A stretch of DNA of 64,000 nucleotides from Clusia tigrina. Taxonomy: Eukaryota > Arthropoda > Insecta > Diptera > Clusiidae. Shown piece after piece: positions 24,390 through 36,485 of this stretch (position 1 is the first letter of the stretch; each line of letters opens with the position of its first letter). The stretch spans positions 93,418,542 through 93,482,541 of the forward strand of contig OV050032.1 of assembly GCA_920105625.2 (NCBI GenBank), in the 5' to 3' direction. The notes under the pieces are model-generated. The model ran no database searches and was not told the origin of the DNA. It saw only the letters and a list, made by a program, of their open reading frames with translations. A program made the position numbers and the translations under genes.

Positions 24390-25173
24390 TGTAGGAAGTA
24401 CCTTATATAAGTTAGGGTCATTGGAAGTTTTATCAGTGTTTGATTTGGGACTCATGGGTAGCATAGCTGTGAGCGATAGCTTAAATTGACAAGAGGCTCG
24501 AGTACTTTATTGTTACAAAATTTCAAGGTTTTATGACGCTCCAGTAAAAAGTTACAAGCATTTGTATGTTGCAAACTTTGATAGGTGTAGGAAGTACCGT
24601 ATAAAAGTTAGAATCATTTGAAGTTTTATCAGTGTTTGATTTGGGACTCAAGGGTAGCATAGCTTTGAGCGATAGCTTAAATTGACAAGAGTCTCGAGTA
24701 CTTTATTGTTACAAAATTTCAAGGTTTTATGACGCTCCAGTAAAAAGTTACAAGCATTTGTATGTTGCAAACTTTGATAGGTGTAGGACGTACCGTATAG
24801 AAGTTAGGGCCATTTGAAGTTTTATGAGTGTTTGATTTGGGACTCAAGGGTAGCATAGCTTTGAGCGATAGCTTAAATTGACAAGAGTCTCGAGTACTTT
24901 ATTTTTACAAAATTTCAAGGTTTTATGACGCTCCAGTAAAAAGTTACAAGCATTTGTATGTTGCAAACTTTGATAGGTGTAGGACGTACCGTATAGAAGT
25001 TAGGGCCATTTGAAGTTTTATCAGTGTTTGATTTGGGACTCAAGGGTAGCATAGCTTTGAGCGATAGCTTAAACTGACAAGAGGCTCGAGTACTTTATTG
25101 TTACAAAATTTCAAGGTTTTATGACGCTCCAGTAAAAAGTTACAAGCATTTGTATATTGCAAACTTTGATAGG
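24390..25173 (+). repeat. 784-bp four-monomer unit A-B-C-D, copy 2
   Basis: The CCAGAAAAAAGTT variant recurs at 24345, exactly 784 bp after 23561, and again at 25581, a further 1236 bp on. The A-B-C-D order repeats. Local differences from copy 1 include AAGAGTCTCGAG in place of AAGAATCTCGAG in the C monomer. Confidence 0.85.
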
Positions 25174-25429
25174 TGTAGGACATACCGTATAGTAGTTATG
25201 GCCATTTGAAGTTTTATCAGTGTTTGATTTGGGACTAGGACGTACCGTATAGAATTTAGGGCCATTTGAAGTTTTATCAGTGTTTGATTTGAGACTCAAG
25301 GGTAGCATAGCTTTGAGCGACAGCTTAAATTGATAAGAGGCTCGAGTGCTTTATTGTTACAAAATTTCAAGGTTTTATGACGCTCCAGTAAAAAGTTACA
25401 AGCATTTGTATGTTGCAAACTTTGATAGG
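25174..25429 (+). repeat. Type E long monomer 13 (256 bp)
   Basis: The second half reads GAATTTAGGGCC instead of GAAATTAGTGCC, partly reverting to the ordinary monomer; a small conversion patch is likely. Confidence 0.92.
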
Positions 25430-26409
25430 TGTAGGACGTACCGTATAGAAGTTAGGGCCATTTGAAGTTTTATGAGTGTTTGATTTGGGACTCAAGGGTA
25501 GCATAGCTTTGAGCGATAGCTTAAATTGACAAGAATCTCGAGTACTTTATTTTTACAAAATTTCAAGGTTTTATGACGCTCCAGAAAAAAGTTACAAGCA
25601 TTTTTATGTTGCAAACTTTGATAGGTGTAGGAAGTACCTTATATAAGTTAGGGTCATTGGAAGTTTTATCAGTGTTTGATTTGGGACTCATGGGTAGCAT
25701 AGCTTTGAGCGATAGCTTAAATTGACAAGAGGCTCGAGTACTTTATTGTTACAAAATTTCAAGGTTTTATGACGCTCCAGTAAAAAGTTACAAGCATTTG
25801 TATGTTGCAAACTTTGATAGGTGTAGGAAGTACCGTATAAAAGTTAGAATCATTTGAAGTTTTATCAGTGTTTGATTTGGGACTCAAGGGTAGCATAGCT
25901 TTGAGCGATAGCTTAAATTGACAAGAGTCTCGAGTACTTTATTGTTACAAAATTTCAAGGTTTTATGACGCTCCAGTAAAAAGTTACAAGCATTTGTATG
26001 TTGCAAACTTTGATAGGTGTAGGACGTACCGTATAAAAGTTAGGGCCATTTGAAGTTTTATGAGTGTTTGATTTGGGACTCAAGGGTAGCATAGCTTTGA
26101 GCGATAGCTTAAATTGACAAGAATCTCGAGTACTTTATTTTTACAAAATTTCAAGGTTTTATGACGCTCCAGTAAAAAGTTACAAGCATTTGTATGTTGC
26201 AAACTTTGATAGGTGTAGGACGTACCGTATAGAAGTTAGGGCCATTTGAAGTTTTATCAGTGTTTGATTTGGGACTCAAGGGTAGCATAGCTTTGAGCGA
26301 TAGCTTAAACTGACAAGAGGCTCGAGTACTTTATTGTTACAAAATTTCAAGGTTTTATGACGCTCCAGTAAAAAGTTACAAGCATTTGTATGTTGCAAAC
26401 TTTGATAGG

Positions 26410-26665
26410 TGTAGGACATACCGTATAGTAGTTATGGCCATTTGAAGTTTTATCAGTGTTTGATTTGGGACTAGGACGTACCGTACAGAAATTAGTGCCA
26501 TTTGAAGTTTTATCAGTGTTTGATTTGAGACTCAAGGGTAGCATAGCTTTGAGCGACAGCTTAAATTGATAAGAGGCTCGAGTACTTTATTGTTACAAAA
26601 TTTCAAGGTTTTATGACGCTCCAGTAAAAAGTTACAAGCATTTGTATGTTGCAAACTTTGATAGG
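26410..26665 (+). repeat. Type E long monomer 14 (256 bp)
   Basis: Private change CGTACAGAAATTAG, and GAGTACTTTATT instead of GAGTGCTTTATT in the tail. Confidence 0.92.
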
Positions 26666-26861
26666 TGTAGGACGTACCGTATAGAAGTTAGGGCCATTTG
26701 AAGTTTTATGAGTGTTTGATTTGGGACTCAAGGGTAGCATAGCTTTGAGCGATAGCTTAAATTGACAAGAGTCTCGAGTACTTTATTGTTACAAAATTTC
26801 AAGGTTTTATGACGCTCCAATAAAAAGTTACAAGCATTTGTATGTTGCAAACTTTGATAGG

Positions 26862-27117
26862 TGTAGGACATACCGTATAGAAGTTAGGGCCATGTGAAGT
26901 TTTATCAGTGTTTGATTTGGGACTAGGACGTACCGTATAGAAATTAGTGCCATTTGAAGTTTTATCAGTGTTTGATTTGAGACTCAAGGGTAGCATAGCT
27001 TTGAGCGACAGCTTAAATTGATAAGAGGCTCGAGTGCTTTATTGTTACAAAATTTCAAGTTTTTATGACGCTCCAGTAAAAAGTTACAAGCATTTGTATG
27101 TTGCAAACTTTGATAGG
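26862..27117 (+). repeat. Type E long monomer 15, 5' hybrid
   Basis: The first half reads GAAGTTAGGGCCATGTGAAG, as in L-type monomers, instead of the usual TAGTAGTTATGGCC. It sits only 452 bp after member 14. Confidence 0.9.
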
Positions 27118-27705
27118 TGTAGGACGTACCGTATAGAAGTTAGGGCCATTTGAAGTTTTATGAGTGTTTGATTTGGGACTCAAGGGTAGCATAGCTTTGA
27201 GCGATAGCTTAAATTGACAAGAATCTCGAGTACTTTATTTTTACAAAATTTCAAGGTTTTATGACGCTCCAGTAAAAAGTTACAAGCATTTGTATGTTGC
27301 AAACTTTGATAGGTGTAGGACGTACCGTATAGAAGTTAGGGCCATTTGAAGTTTTATCAGTGTTTGATTTGGGACTCAAGGGTAGCATAGCTTTGAGCGA
27401 TAGCTTAAACTGACAAGAGGCTCGAGTACTTTATTGTTACAAAATTTCAAGGTTTTATGACGCTCCAGTAAAAAGTTACAAGCATTTGTATGTTGCAAAC
27501 TTTGATAGGTGTGGGACATACCGTATAGTAGTTAGGGCCATTTGAAGTTTTATGAGTGTTTGATTTGGGCCTCAAGGGTAGCATAGCTTTGAGCGATAGC
27601 TTAAATTGACAAGAGGCTCGAGTACCTTATTGTTACAAAATTTCAAGGTTTTATGACGCTCCAGTAAAAAGCTACAAGCATTTGTATATTGCAAACTTTG
27701 ATAGG

Positions 27706-27961
27706 TGTAGGACATACCGTATAGTAGTTATGGCCATTTGAAGTTTTATCAGTGTTTGATTTGGGACTAGGACGTACCGTATAGAAATTAGTGCCATTTG
27801 AAGTTTTATCAGTGTTTGATTTGAGACTCAAGGGTAGCATAGCTTTGAGCGACAGCTTAAATTGATAAGAGGCTCGAGTGCTTTATTGTTACAAAATTTC
27901 AAGGTTTTATGACGCTCCAGTAAAAAGTTACAAGCATTTGTATGTTGCAAACTTTGATAGG
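27706..27961 (+). repeat. Type E long monomer 16 (256 bp)
   Basis: The preceding monomer ends AAAAAGCTACAAGC. First member of the 1038-bp pair; the left end of the 2996-bp duplication falls inside it. Confidence 0.92.
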
Positions 27962-28743
27962 TGTAGGACGTACCGTATAGAAGTTAGGGCCATTTGAAGT
28001 TTTATGAGTGTTTGATTTGGGACTCAAGGGTAGCATAGCTTTGAGCGATAGCTTAAATTGACAAGAATCTCGAGTACTTTATTTTTACAAAATTTCAAGG
28101 TTTTATGACGCTCCAGTAAAAAGTTACAAGCATTTGTATGTTGCAAACTTGGATAGGTGTAGGAAGTACCGTATAAAAGTTAGAATCATTTGAATTTTTA
28201 TCAGTGTTTGATTTGGGACTCAAGGGTAGCATAGCTTTGAGCGATAGCTTAAATTGACAAGAGTCTCGAGTACTTTATTGTTACAAAATTTCAAGGTTTT
28301 ATGACGCTCCAGTAAAAAGTTACAAGCATTTGTATGTTGCAAACTTTGATGGGTGTAGGACGTGCCGTATAGATGTTAGGGCCATTTGAAGTTTTATCAG
28401 TGTTTGATTTGGGACTCAAAGGTAGCATTGCTTTGAGCAATAGCTTAAATTTTCAAAAAGCTCGAGTACTTTATTGTTACAAAATTTCAAGGTTTTATGA
28501 TGCTCCAGAAAAAGCTACAAGCATGTGTATGTTGCAAACATTGATAGGTGAAGGACGTAGCGTATAGAAGTTAGGGCCATTTGAAGTTTTATCAGTGTTT
28601 GATTTGGGATTCAAGGGTAACATAGCTTTGAGTGATAGCTTAAATTGACAAGAGGCTCGAGTACTTTTTTGTTACAAATTTCAAGGTTTTATGACGCTCC
28701 AGTAAAAAGTTACAAGCATTTGTATATTGCAAACTTTGATAGG
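27706..28743 (+). repeat. 1038-bp higher-order unit, copy 1
   Basis: An E monomer (27706), C (27962), a B-like monomer preceded by CAAACTTGGATAGG (28158), a monomer with TAGATGTTAGGGCC and AGCAATAGCTTAAATTTTC (28354, 195 bp) and one with GAAGGACGTAGCG (28549, 195 bp). The unit has 256 + 196 + 196 + 195 + 195 bases. It carries GATGGGTGTAGGACGTGCCG near 28348, a private mark absent from copy 2. Confidence 0.88.
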
Positions 28744-28999
28744 TGTAGGACATACCGTATAGTAGTTATGGCCATTTGAAGTTTTATCAGTGTTTGATTT
28801 GGGACTAGGACGTACCGTATAGAAATTAGTGCCATTTGAAGTTTTATCAGTGTTTGATTTGAGACTCAAGGGTAGCATAGCTTTGAGCGACAGCTTAAAT
28901 TGATAAGAGGCTCGAGTGCTTTATTGTTACAAAATTTCAAGGTTTTATGACGCTCCAGTAAAAAGTTACAAGCATTTGTATGTTGCAAACTTTGATAGG
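28744..28999 (+). repeat. Type E long monomer 17 (256 bp)
   Basis: Lies 1038 bp after member 16 and 2996 bp before member 18. Confidence 0.92.
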
Positions 29000-29735
29000 T
29001 GTAGGACGTACCGTATAGAAGTTAGGGCCATTTGAAGTTTTATGAGTGTTTGATTTGGGACTCAAGGGTAGCATAGCTTTGAGCGATAGCTTAAATTGAC
29101 AAGAATCTCGAGTACTTTATTTTTACAAAATTTCAAGGTTTTATGACGCTCCAGTAAAAAGTTACAAGCATTTGTATGTTGCAAACTTGGATAGGTGTAG
29201 GAAGTACCGTATAAAAGTTAGAATCATTTGAATTTTTATCAGTGTTTGATTTGGGACTCAAGGGTAGCATAGCTTTGAGCGATAGCTTAAATTGACAAGA
29301 GTCTCGAGTACTTTATTGTTACAAAATTTCAAGGTTTTATGACGCTCCAGTAAAAAGTTACAAGCATTTGTATGTTGCAAACTTTGATAGGTGTAGGACG
29401 TACCGTATAGATGTTAGGGCCATTTGAAGTTTTATCAGTGTTTGATTTGGGACTCAAAGGTAGCATTGCTTTGAGCAATAGCTTAAATTTTCAAAAAGCT
29501 CGAGTACTTTATTGTTACAAAATTTCAAGGTTTTATGATGCTCCAGAAAAAGCTACAAGCATGTGTATGTTGCAAACATTGATAGGTGAAGGACGTAGCG
29601 TATAGAAGTTAGGGCCATTTGAAGTTTTATCAGTGTTTGATTTGGGATTCAAGGGTAACATAGCTTTGAGTGATAGCTTAAATTGACAAGAGGCTCGAGT
29701 ACTTTTTTGTTACAAATTTCAAGGTTTTATGACGC
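28744..29735 (+). repeat. 1038-bp higher-order unit, copy 2 (nearly complete)
   Basis: Every marker of the preceding unit recurs 1038 bp later (CTTGGATAGG at 29189 against 28151). The second copy has the ordinary GATAGGTGTAGGACGTACC where copy 1 has GATGGGTGTAGGACGTGCC. The match ends near GACGCTACAGTAAAAAG, where the array passes into L-type monomers. Confidence 0.88.
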
Positions 29736-30821
29736 TACAGTAAAAAGTTACAAGCATTTGTATGTTGCAAACTTTGATAGGTGTAGGACGTACCGTATAG
29801 AAGTTAGGGCCATTTGAAGTTTTATCCGTGTTTGATTTGGGACTCAAGAGTAGCATAGCTTTGAGCGATAGCTTAAATTGACAAGAGGCTCGAGTACTTT
29901 CTTGTTACAAAATTTCAAGGTTTTATGACGCTCCAGTAAAAAGTTACAAGCATTTGTATGTTGCAAACTTTGATAGTTGTAATACGTACCGTATAGAAGT
30001 TAGGGCCATTTGAAGTTTTATCAGTGTTTTATTTGGGACAAAAGGGTAGCATAGCTTTGAGCGAAAGCTTAAATTGACAAGAAGCTCGAGTACTTTATTG
30101 TAACAAAATTTCAAGTTTTTATGACGCTCCAGTAAAAAGTTACAAGCATTTGTAAGTTGCAAACTTTGATAGGTGTAGGACGTACCGTATAGAAGCTTGG
30201 GCCATTTGAAGTTTTATCAGTGTTTGATTTGGGACTCAAGGGTAGCATAGCTTTGAGCGATAGCTTAAATTGACAAGAGGCTCGAGTACCTTATTGTTAC
30301 AAAATTTCAAGGTTTTATAACGCTCCAGTAAAAAGTTGCAAGCATTTGTATGTTCTAAACTTTGTTAGGTGTAGGACGTACCGTATAGAAATTAGTACCA
30401 TTTGAAGTTTTATCAGTGTTTGATTTGGGACTCAAGGGTAGCATAGCTTTGAGCGATAGCTTAAATTGACAAGAGGCTCGAGTGCTTTATTGTTACAAAA
30501 TTTCAAGGTTTTATGGCGCTCTAGTAAAGAGTTACAAACATTTGTAAGTTGCACACTTTGATAGGTGTAGGACGTACCGTATAGAAGTTAGGGCCATTTG
30601 AAGTTTTATCAGTGTTTGATTTGGGACTCAAGGGTAGCATAGCTTTGAGCGATAGCTTAAATTGACAAGAGGCTCGAGTACTTTATTGTTACAAAATTTC
30701 AAGCTTTTATGACGCTCCAGTAAAATGTTACAAGCATTTGTATGTTGCAAACTTTGATAGGTATAAGACGTACCGTATAGAAGTTAGGGCCATTTGAAGG
30801 TTTATCAGTGTTTGATTTGAG

Positions 30822-33817
30822 ACTCAAGGGTAGCATAGCTTTGGGCGACAGCTTAAATTGATAAGAGGCTCGAGTGCTTTATTGTTACAAAATTTCAAGG
30901 TTTTATGACGCTCCAGTAAAAAGTTACAAGCATTTGTATGTTGCAAACTTTGATAGGTGTAGGACGTACCGTATAGAAGTTAGGGCCATTTGAAGTTTTA
31001 TGAGTGTTTGATTTGGGACTCAAGGGTAGCATAGCTTTGAGCGATAGCTTAAATTGACAAGAATCTCGAGTACTTTATTTTTACAAAATTTCAAGGTTTT
31101 ATGACGCTCCAGTAAAAAGTTACAAGCATTTGTATGTTGCAAACTTGGATAGGTGTAGGAAGTACCGTATAAAAGTTAGAATCATTTGAATTTTTATCAG
31201 TGTTTGATTTGGGACTCAAGGGTAGCATAGCTTTGAGCGATAGCTTAAATTGACAAGAGTCTCGAGTACTTTATTGTTACAAAATTTCAAGGTTTTATGA
31301 CGCTCCAGTAAAAAGTTACAAGCATTTGTATGTTGCAAACTTTGATGGGTGTAGGACGTGCCGTATAGATGTTAGGGCCATTTGAAGTTTTATCAGTGTT
31401 TGATTTGGGACTCAAAGGTAGCATTGCTTTGAGCAATAGCTTAAATTTTCAAAAAGCTCGAGTACTTTATTGTTACAAAATTTCAAGGTTTTATGATGCT
31501 CCAGAAAAAGCTACAAGCATGTGTATGTTGCAAACATTGATAGGTGAAGGACGTAGCGTATAGAAGTTAGGGCCATTTGAAGTTTTATCAGTGTTTGATT
31601 TGGGATTCAAGGGTAACATAGCTTTGAGTGATAGCTTAAATTGACAAGAGGCTCGAGTACTTTTTTGTTACAAATTTCAAGGTTTTATGACGCTCCAGTA
31701 AAAAGTTACAAGCATTTGTATATTGCAAACTTTGATAGGTGTAGGACATACCGTATAGTAGTTATGGCCATTTGAAGTTTTATCAGTGTTTGATTTGGGA
31801 CTAGGACGTACCGTATAGAAATTAGTGCCATTTGAAGTTTTATCAGTGTTTGATTTGAGACTCAAGGGTAGCATAGCTTTGAGCGACAGCTTAAATTGAT
31901 AAGAGGCTCGAGTGCTTTATTGTTACAAAATTTCAAGGTTTTATGACGCTCCAGTAAAAAGTTACAAGCATTTGTATGTTGCAAACTTTGATAGGTGTAG
32001 GACGTACCGTATAGAAGTTAGGGCCATTTGAAGTTTTATGAGTGTTTGATTTGGGACTCAAGGGTAGCATAGCTTTGAGCGATAGCTTAAATTGACAAGA
32101 ATCTCGAGTACTTTATTTTTACAAAATTTCAAGGTTTTATGACGCTCCAGTAAAAAGTTACAAGCATTTGTATGTTGCAAACTTGGATAGGTGTAGGAAG
32201 TACCGTATAAAAGTTAGAATCATTTGAATTTTTATCAGTGTTTGATTTGGGACTCAAGGGTAGCATAGCTTTGAGCGATAGCTTAAACTGACAAGAGTCT
32301 CGAGTACTTTATTGTTACAAAATTTCAAGGTTTTATGACGCTCCAGTAAAAAGTTACAAGCATTTGTATGTTGCAAACTTTGATAGGTGTAGGACGTACC
32401 GTATAGATGTTAGGGCCATTTGAAGTTTTATCAGTGTTTGATTTGGGACTCAAAGGTAGCATTGCTTTGAGCAATAGCTTAAATTTTCAAAAAGCTCGAG
32501 TACTTTATTGTTACAAAATTTCAAGGTTTTATGATGCTCCAGAAAAAGCTACAAGCATGTGTATGTTGCAAACATTGATAGGTGAAGGACGTAGCGTATA
32601 GAAGTTAGGGCCATTTGAAGTTTTATCAGTGTTTGATTTGGGATTCAAGGGTAACATAGCTTTGAGTGATAGCTTAAATTGACAAGAGGCTCGAGTACTT
32701 TTTTGTTACAAATTTCAAGGTTTTATGACGCTACAGTAAAAAGTTACAAGCATTTGTATGTTGCAAACTTTGATAGGTGTAGGACGTACCGTATAGAAGT
32801 TAGGGCCATTTGAAGTTTTATCCGTGTTTGATTTGGGACTCAAGAGTAGCATAGCTTTGAGCGATAGCTTAAATTGACAAGAGGCTCGAGTACTTTCTTG
32901 TTACAAAATTTCAAGGTTTTATGACGCTCCAGTAAAAAGTTACAAGCATTTGTATGTTGCAAACTTTGATAGTTGTAATACGTACCGTATAGAAGTTAGG
33001 GCCATTTGAAGTTTTATCAGTGTTTTATTTGGGACAAAAGGATAGCATAGCTTTGAGCGAAAGCTTAAATTGACAAGAAGCTCGAGTACTTTATTGTAAC
33101 AAAATTTCAAGTTTTTATGACGCTCCAGTAAAAAGTTACAAGCATTTGTAAGTTGCAAACTTTGATAGGTGTAGGACGTACCGTATAGAAGCTTGGGCCA
33201 TTTGAAGTTTTATCAGTGTTTGATTTGGGACTCAAGGGTAGCATAGCTTTGAGCGATAGCTTAAATTGACAAGAGGCTCGAGTACCTTATTGTTACAAAA
33301 TTTCAAGGTTTTATAACGCTCCAGTAAAAAGTTGCAAGCATTTGTATGTTCTAAACTTTGTTAGGTGTAGGACGTACCGTATAGAAATTAGTACCATTTG
33401 AAGTTTTATCAGTGTTTGATTTGGGACTCAAGGGTAGCATAGCTTTGAGCGATAGCTTAAATTGACAAGAGGCTCGAGTGCTTTATTGTTACAAAATTTC
33501 AAGGTTTTATGGCGCTCTAGTAAAGAGTTACAAACATTTGTAAGTTGCACACTTTGATAGGTGTAGGACGTACCGTATAGAAGTTAGGGCCATTTGAAGT
33601 TTTATCAGTGTTTGATTTGGGACTCAAGGGTAGCATAGCTTTGAGCGATAGCTTAAATTGACAAGAGGCTCGAGTACTTTATTGTTACAAAATTTCAAGC
33701 TTTTATGACGCTCCAGTAAAATGTTACAAGCATTTGTATGTTGCAAACTTTGATAGGTATAAGACGTACCGTATAGAAGTTAGGGCCATTTGAAGGTTTA
33801 TCAGTGTTTGATTTGGG
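30822..33817 (+). repeat. 2996-bp tandem duplication, copy 2
   Basis: Near-identical to the preceding 2996 bp. The few differences I noticed include CTTAAACTGAC near 32283 against CTTAAATTGAC, and AAAAGGATAGC near 33037 against AAAAGGGTAGC. It reproduces the internal 1038-bp pair together with the GATGGGTGTAGGACGTGCC mark in the first member only. Past about 33815 it continues into ordinary L-type sequence (CAAGGCTAGCGTAGC), which copy 1 lacks. Confidence 0.9.
31740..31995 (+). repeat. Type E long monomer 18 (256 bp), rightmost
   Basis: The last copy of the 60-bp duplication in the window. The remaining 13 kb of arm 1 and all of arm 2 lack it. Confidence 0.92.
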
Positions 33818-34931
33818 ACTCAAGGCTAGCGTAGCTTTGGGCGATAGCTTAAATTGACAAGAGGCTCGAGTACTTTATTGTTACAAAATTTCAAGGTTTT
33901 ATGACGTTCCAGAAAAAGTTACAAGCATTTGTATGTTGCAAACTTTGATAGGTGTAGGACGTACCGTATAGAAGTTAGGGCCATGTGAAGTTTTATCAGT
34001 GTTGGATTTGGGACTCAAGGGTAGCATATCTTTGAGCGATAGCTTAAATTGACAAGAGGCTCGAGTACTTTATTGTTACAAAATTTCAAGGTTTTATGAC
34101 GCTCCAGTAAAAAGTTACAAGCATTTGTATGTTGCAAACTTCGATAGGTGTAGGACGTATCGTATAGAAGTTAGGACCATTTGAAGTTTTATCAGTGTTA
34201 GATTTTGACTCAAGGGTAGCATAGCTTTGAGCGATAGCTTAAATTGACAAGAGGCTCGAGTACTTTATTGTTACAAAATTTCAAGGTTTTATGACGCTCC
34301 AGTAAAAAGTTACAAGCATTTTTATGTTGCAAACTTTGATAGGTATAGGACGTACCGTATAAAAGTTAGGGCCATTTGAAGTTTTATCAGTGTTTGATTT
34401 GGGACTCAAGGGTAGCATAGCTTTGAGCGATAGCTTAAATTGACAAGAGGCTCGAATACTTTATTGTTACAAAATTTCAAGGTTTTATGACGCTCCAGTA
34501 AAAAGTTGCAAGCATTTGTATGTTGCAAACTTTGATAGGTGCAGGACGTACCGTATAGAAGTTAGGGCCATTTGAAGTTTTATCAGTGTTTGATTTGGGA
34601 CTCAAGGGTAACATAGCATGGAGCGATAGCTTAAATTGACAAGAGGCTCGAGTACTTTTTTGTTACAAAATTTCAAGTTTTTATGACGCTCCAGTAAAAA
34701 GTTACAAACATTTGTATGTTGCAAACTTTTATAGGTGTAGGACGTACCGTATAGAAGTTAGGGCCATTTGAAGTGTTATCAGTGTTTGATTTGGGACTCA
34801 AGGGTAGCATAGCTTTGAGCGATAGCTTAAATTGACAAGAGGCTCGAGTACTTTATTGTTACAAAATTTCAAGGTTTTGCGACGCTCCAGTAAAAAGTTA
34901 CAAACATTTGTATGTTGCAAACTTTGATAGG

Positions 34932-35120
34932 TGTAGGACGTACCGTATAGAAGTTAGGGCCATTTTAAGTTTAATCAGTGTTTGATTTGGAAATCAAGGG
35001 TAGCATAGCGATAGCTTAAATTGACAAGAGGCTCGGGAACTTTATTGTTACAAAATTTCAAGGTTTTAAGACGCTCCAGTAAAAAGTTACAAGCATTTGT
35101 ATGTTGCAAACTTTGATATG
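34932..35120 (+). repeat. 189-bp monomer 1 (7-bp deletion)
   Basis: AGCATAGCTTTGAGCGATAGC is shortened to AGCATAGCGATAGC near 35002, a loss of 7 bp between two AGC triplets. It also carries GGAAATCAAGG and GGCTCGGGAAC. The next unit begins after GATATG. Confidence 0.92.
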
Positions 35121-36296
35121 TGTAGGAAGTACCGTATAGAATTTAGGGCCATTTGAAGATTTATCAATGTTTGATTTGGGACTCAAGGGTAGGATAGCTT
35201 TGAGCGATAGCTTAAATTGACAATAGGCTCCAGTACTTTACTGTTACAAAATTTCAAGGTTTTATGACGCTCCAGTAAAAAGTTACAAGCATTTGTATGT
35301 TGCAAACTTTGATAGGTGTAGGACGTACCGTATAAAAGCTAGGGCCATTTGAAGTTTTGTCAGTGTTTGATTTGGGACTCAAGGATAGCATAGCTCTGAG
35401 CGACAGCTTAAATTGACAAGAGGCTCGAGTACTTTACTGTTACATAATTTCAAGGTTTTATGACGCTCCAGTAAAAAGTTACAAGAATTTGTATGTTGCA
35501 AACTTTGATATGTGTAGGACGTACCGTATAGATGTTAGGGCCATTTGAAGTTTTATCAGTGTTCGATTTGGGACTCAAGGGTAGCATAGCTTTGAGCGAT
35601 AGCTTAAATTGACAAGAGGCTCGAGTACTTTATTGTTACAAAATTTCAAGGTTTTATGACGCTCCAGTAAAAACTTGCAAGCATTTGTATGTTGCAAAAT
35701 TTGATAGGTGCAGGACGTACCGTATAGAAGTTAGGGCCATTTGAAGTTTTATCAGTGTTTGATTTGGGACTCAAGGGTAGCAAAGTTTTGAGCGATAGTT
35801 TAAATTGACAAGAGGCTCGAGTACTTTATTGTTACAATATTTCAAGGTCTTATGACGCTCCAGTAAAATGTTACAAGCATTTGTATGTTGCAAACTTTGA
35901 TAGGTGTATGACGTTCCGAATAGAAGTTAGGGCCATTTTAAGTTTTATCAGTGTTTGATTTGGGACTCAAGGGTAGCATAGCTTTGAGCGATAGCTTAAA
36001 TTGACAAGAGGCTCGAGTACTTTATTGTTACAAAATTTCAAGGTTTTATGACGCTCCAGTAAAAAGTTACAAGCATTTATATGTTGCAATATTTGATAGG
36101 AGTAGGATGTATCGTATAGAAGTTAGAGCCATTTGAAGTTTTAACAGTGTTTGCTTTGGGACTCAAGGGTAGCGTAGCTTTGAGCGATAGCTTAAATTGA
36201 CAAGAGGCTCGAGTACTTTATTGTTACAAAATTTCAAGGTTTTATGACGCTCTAGTAAAAATTTACAAGCATTTGTATGTTGCAAACTTTGATAGG

Positions 36297-36485
36297 TGTA
36301 GGACGTACCGTATAGAAGTTAGGGCCATTTTAAGTTTTATCAGTGTTTGATTTGGGAATCAAGGGTAGCATAGCGATAGCTTAAATTGACAAGAGGCTCG
36401 GGTACATTATTGTTACAAAATTTCAAGGTTTTAAGACGCTCCAGTAAAAAGTTACAAGACTTTGTATGTTGCAAACTTTGATATG
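36297..36485 (+). repeat. 189-bp monomer 2
   Basis: Same 7-bp deletion, with GGGAATCAAGG and GGCTCGGGTAC; the next unit follows GATATG and has GAAGTACC. Confidence 0.92.

Larger units (their letters stand above)
25174..27705 (+). repeat. Cassettes E-C-A-B-C-D-E-C-E-C-D-F
   Basis: E monomers start at 25174, 26410 and 26862, so their spacing is 1236 and then only 452 bp (256 + 196), the tightest spacing of this variant in the window. The rest are C, A, B, D and F types of 196 bp. No other sequence is present. Confidence 0.78.
27826..30821 (+). repeat. 2996-bp tandem duplication, copy 1
   Basis: It contains most of the 1038-bp pair and a degraded L block: TTGTAATACGTACC near 29977, GAAGCTTGGGCC near 30190, TTCTAAACTTTG near 30353, TAAGACGTACC near 30763 and GAAGGTTTATC near 30797. 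GACAGCTTAAATTG at 27851 matches 30847, and CTTGGATAGG at 28151 matches 31147, both at 2996 bp. The exact ends are uncertain by some tens of bases, because the joining monomer near 30800-30850 mixes L-type and E-type bases. Confidence 0.9.

Noticed and set aside
9420..31874. Recurrent 65-codon minus-strand frames with an internal repeat of about 20 residues
   Set aside because: The inner repeat is the 60-bp duplication of the type E monomer, which happens to be a multiple of 3. One sister copy (11955) has a stop in the frame, so there is no sign of selection on a protein.
28373..32601. Four identical 64-codon plus-strand frames at 28373, 29411, 31369 and 32407
   Set aside because: They are copies made by the 1038- and 2996-bp duplications. 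The frame opens only because one monomer variant has TAGATGTTAGG. Nothing outside the satellite supports a gene.
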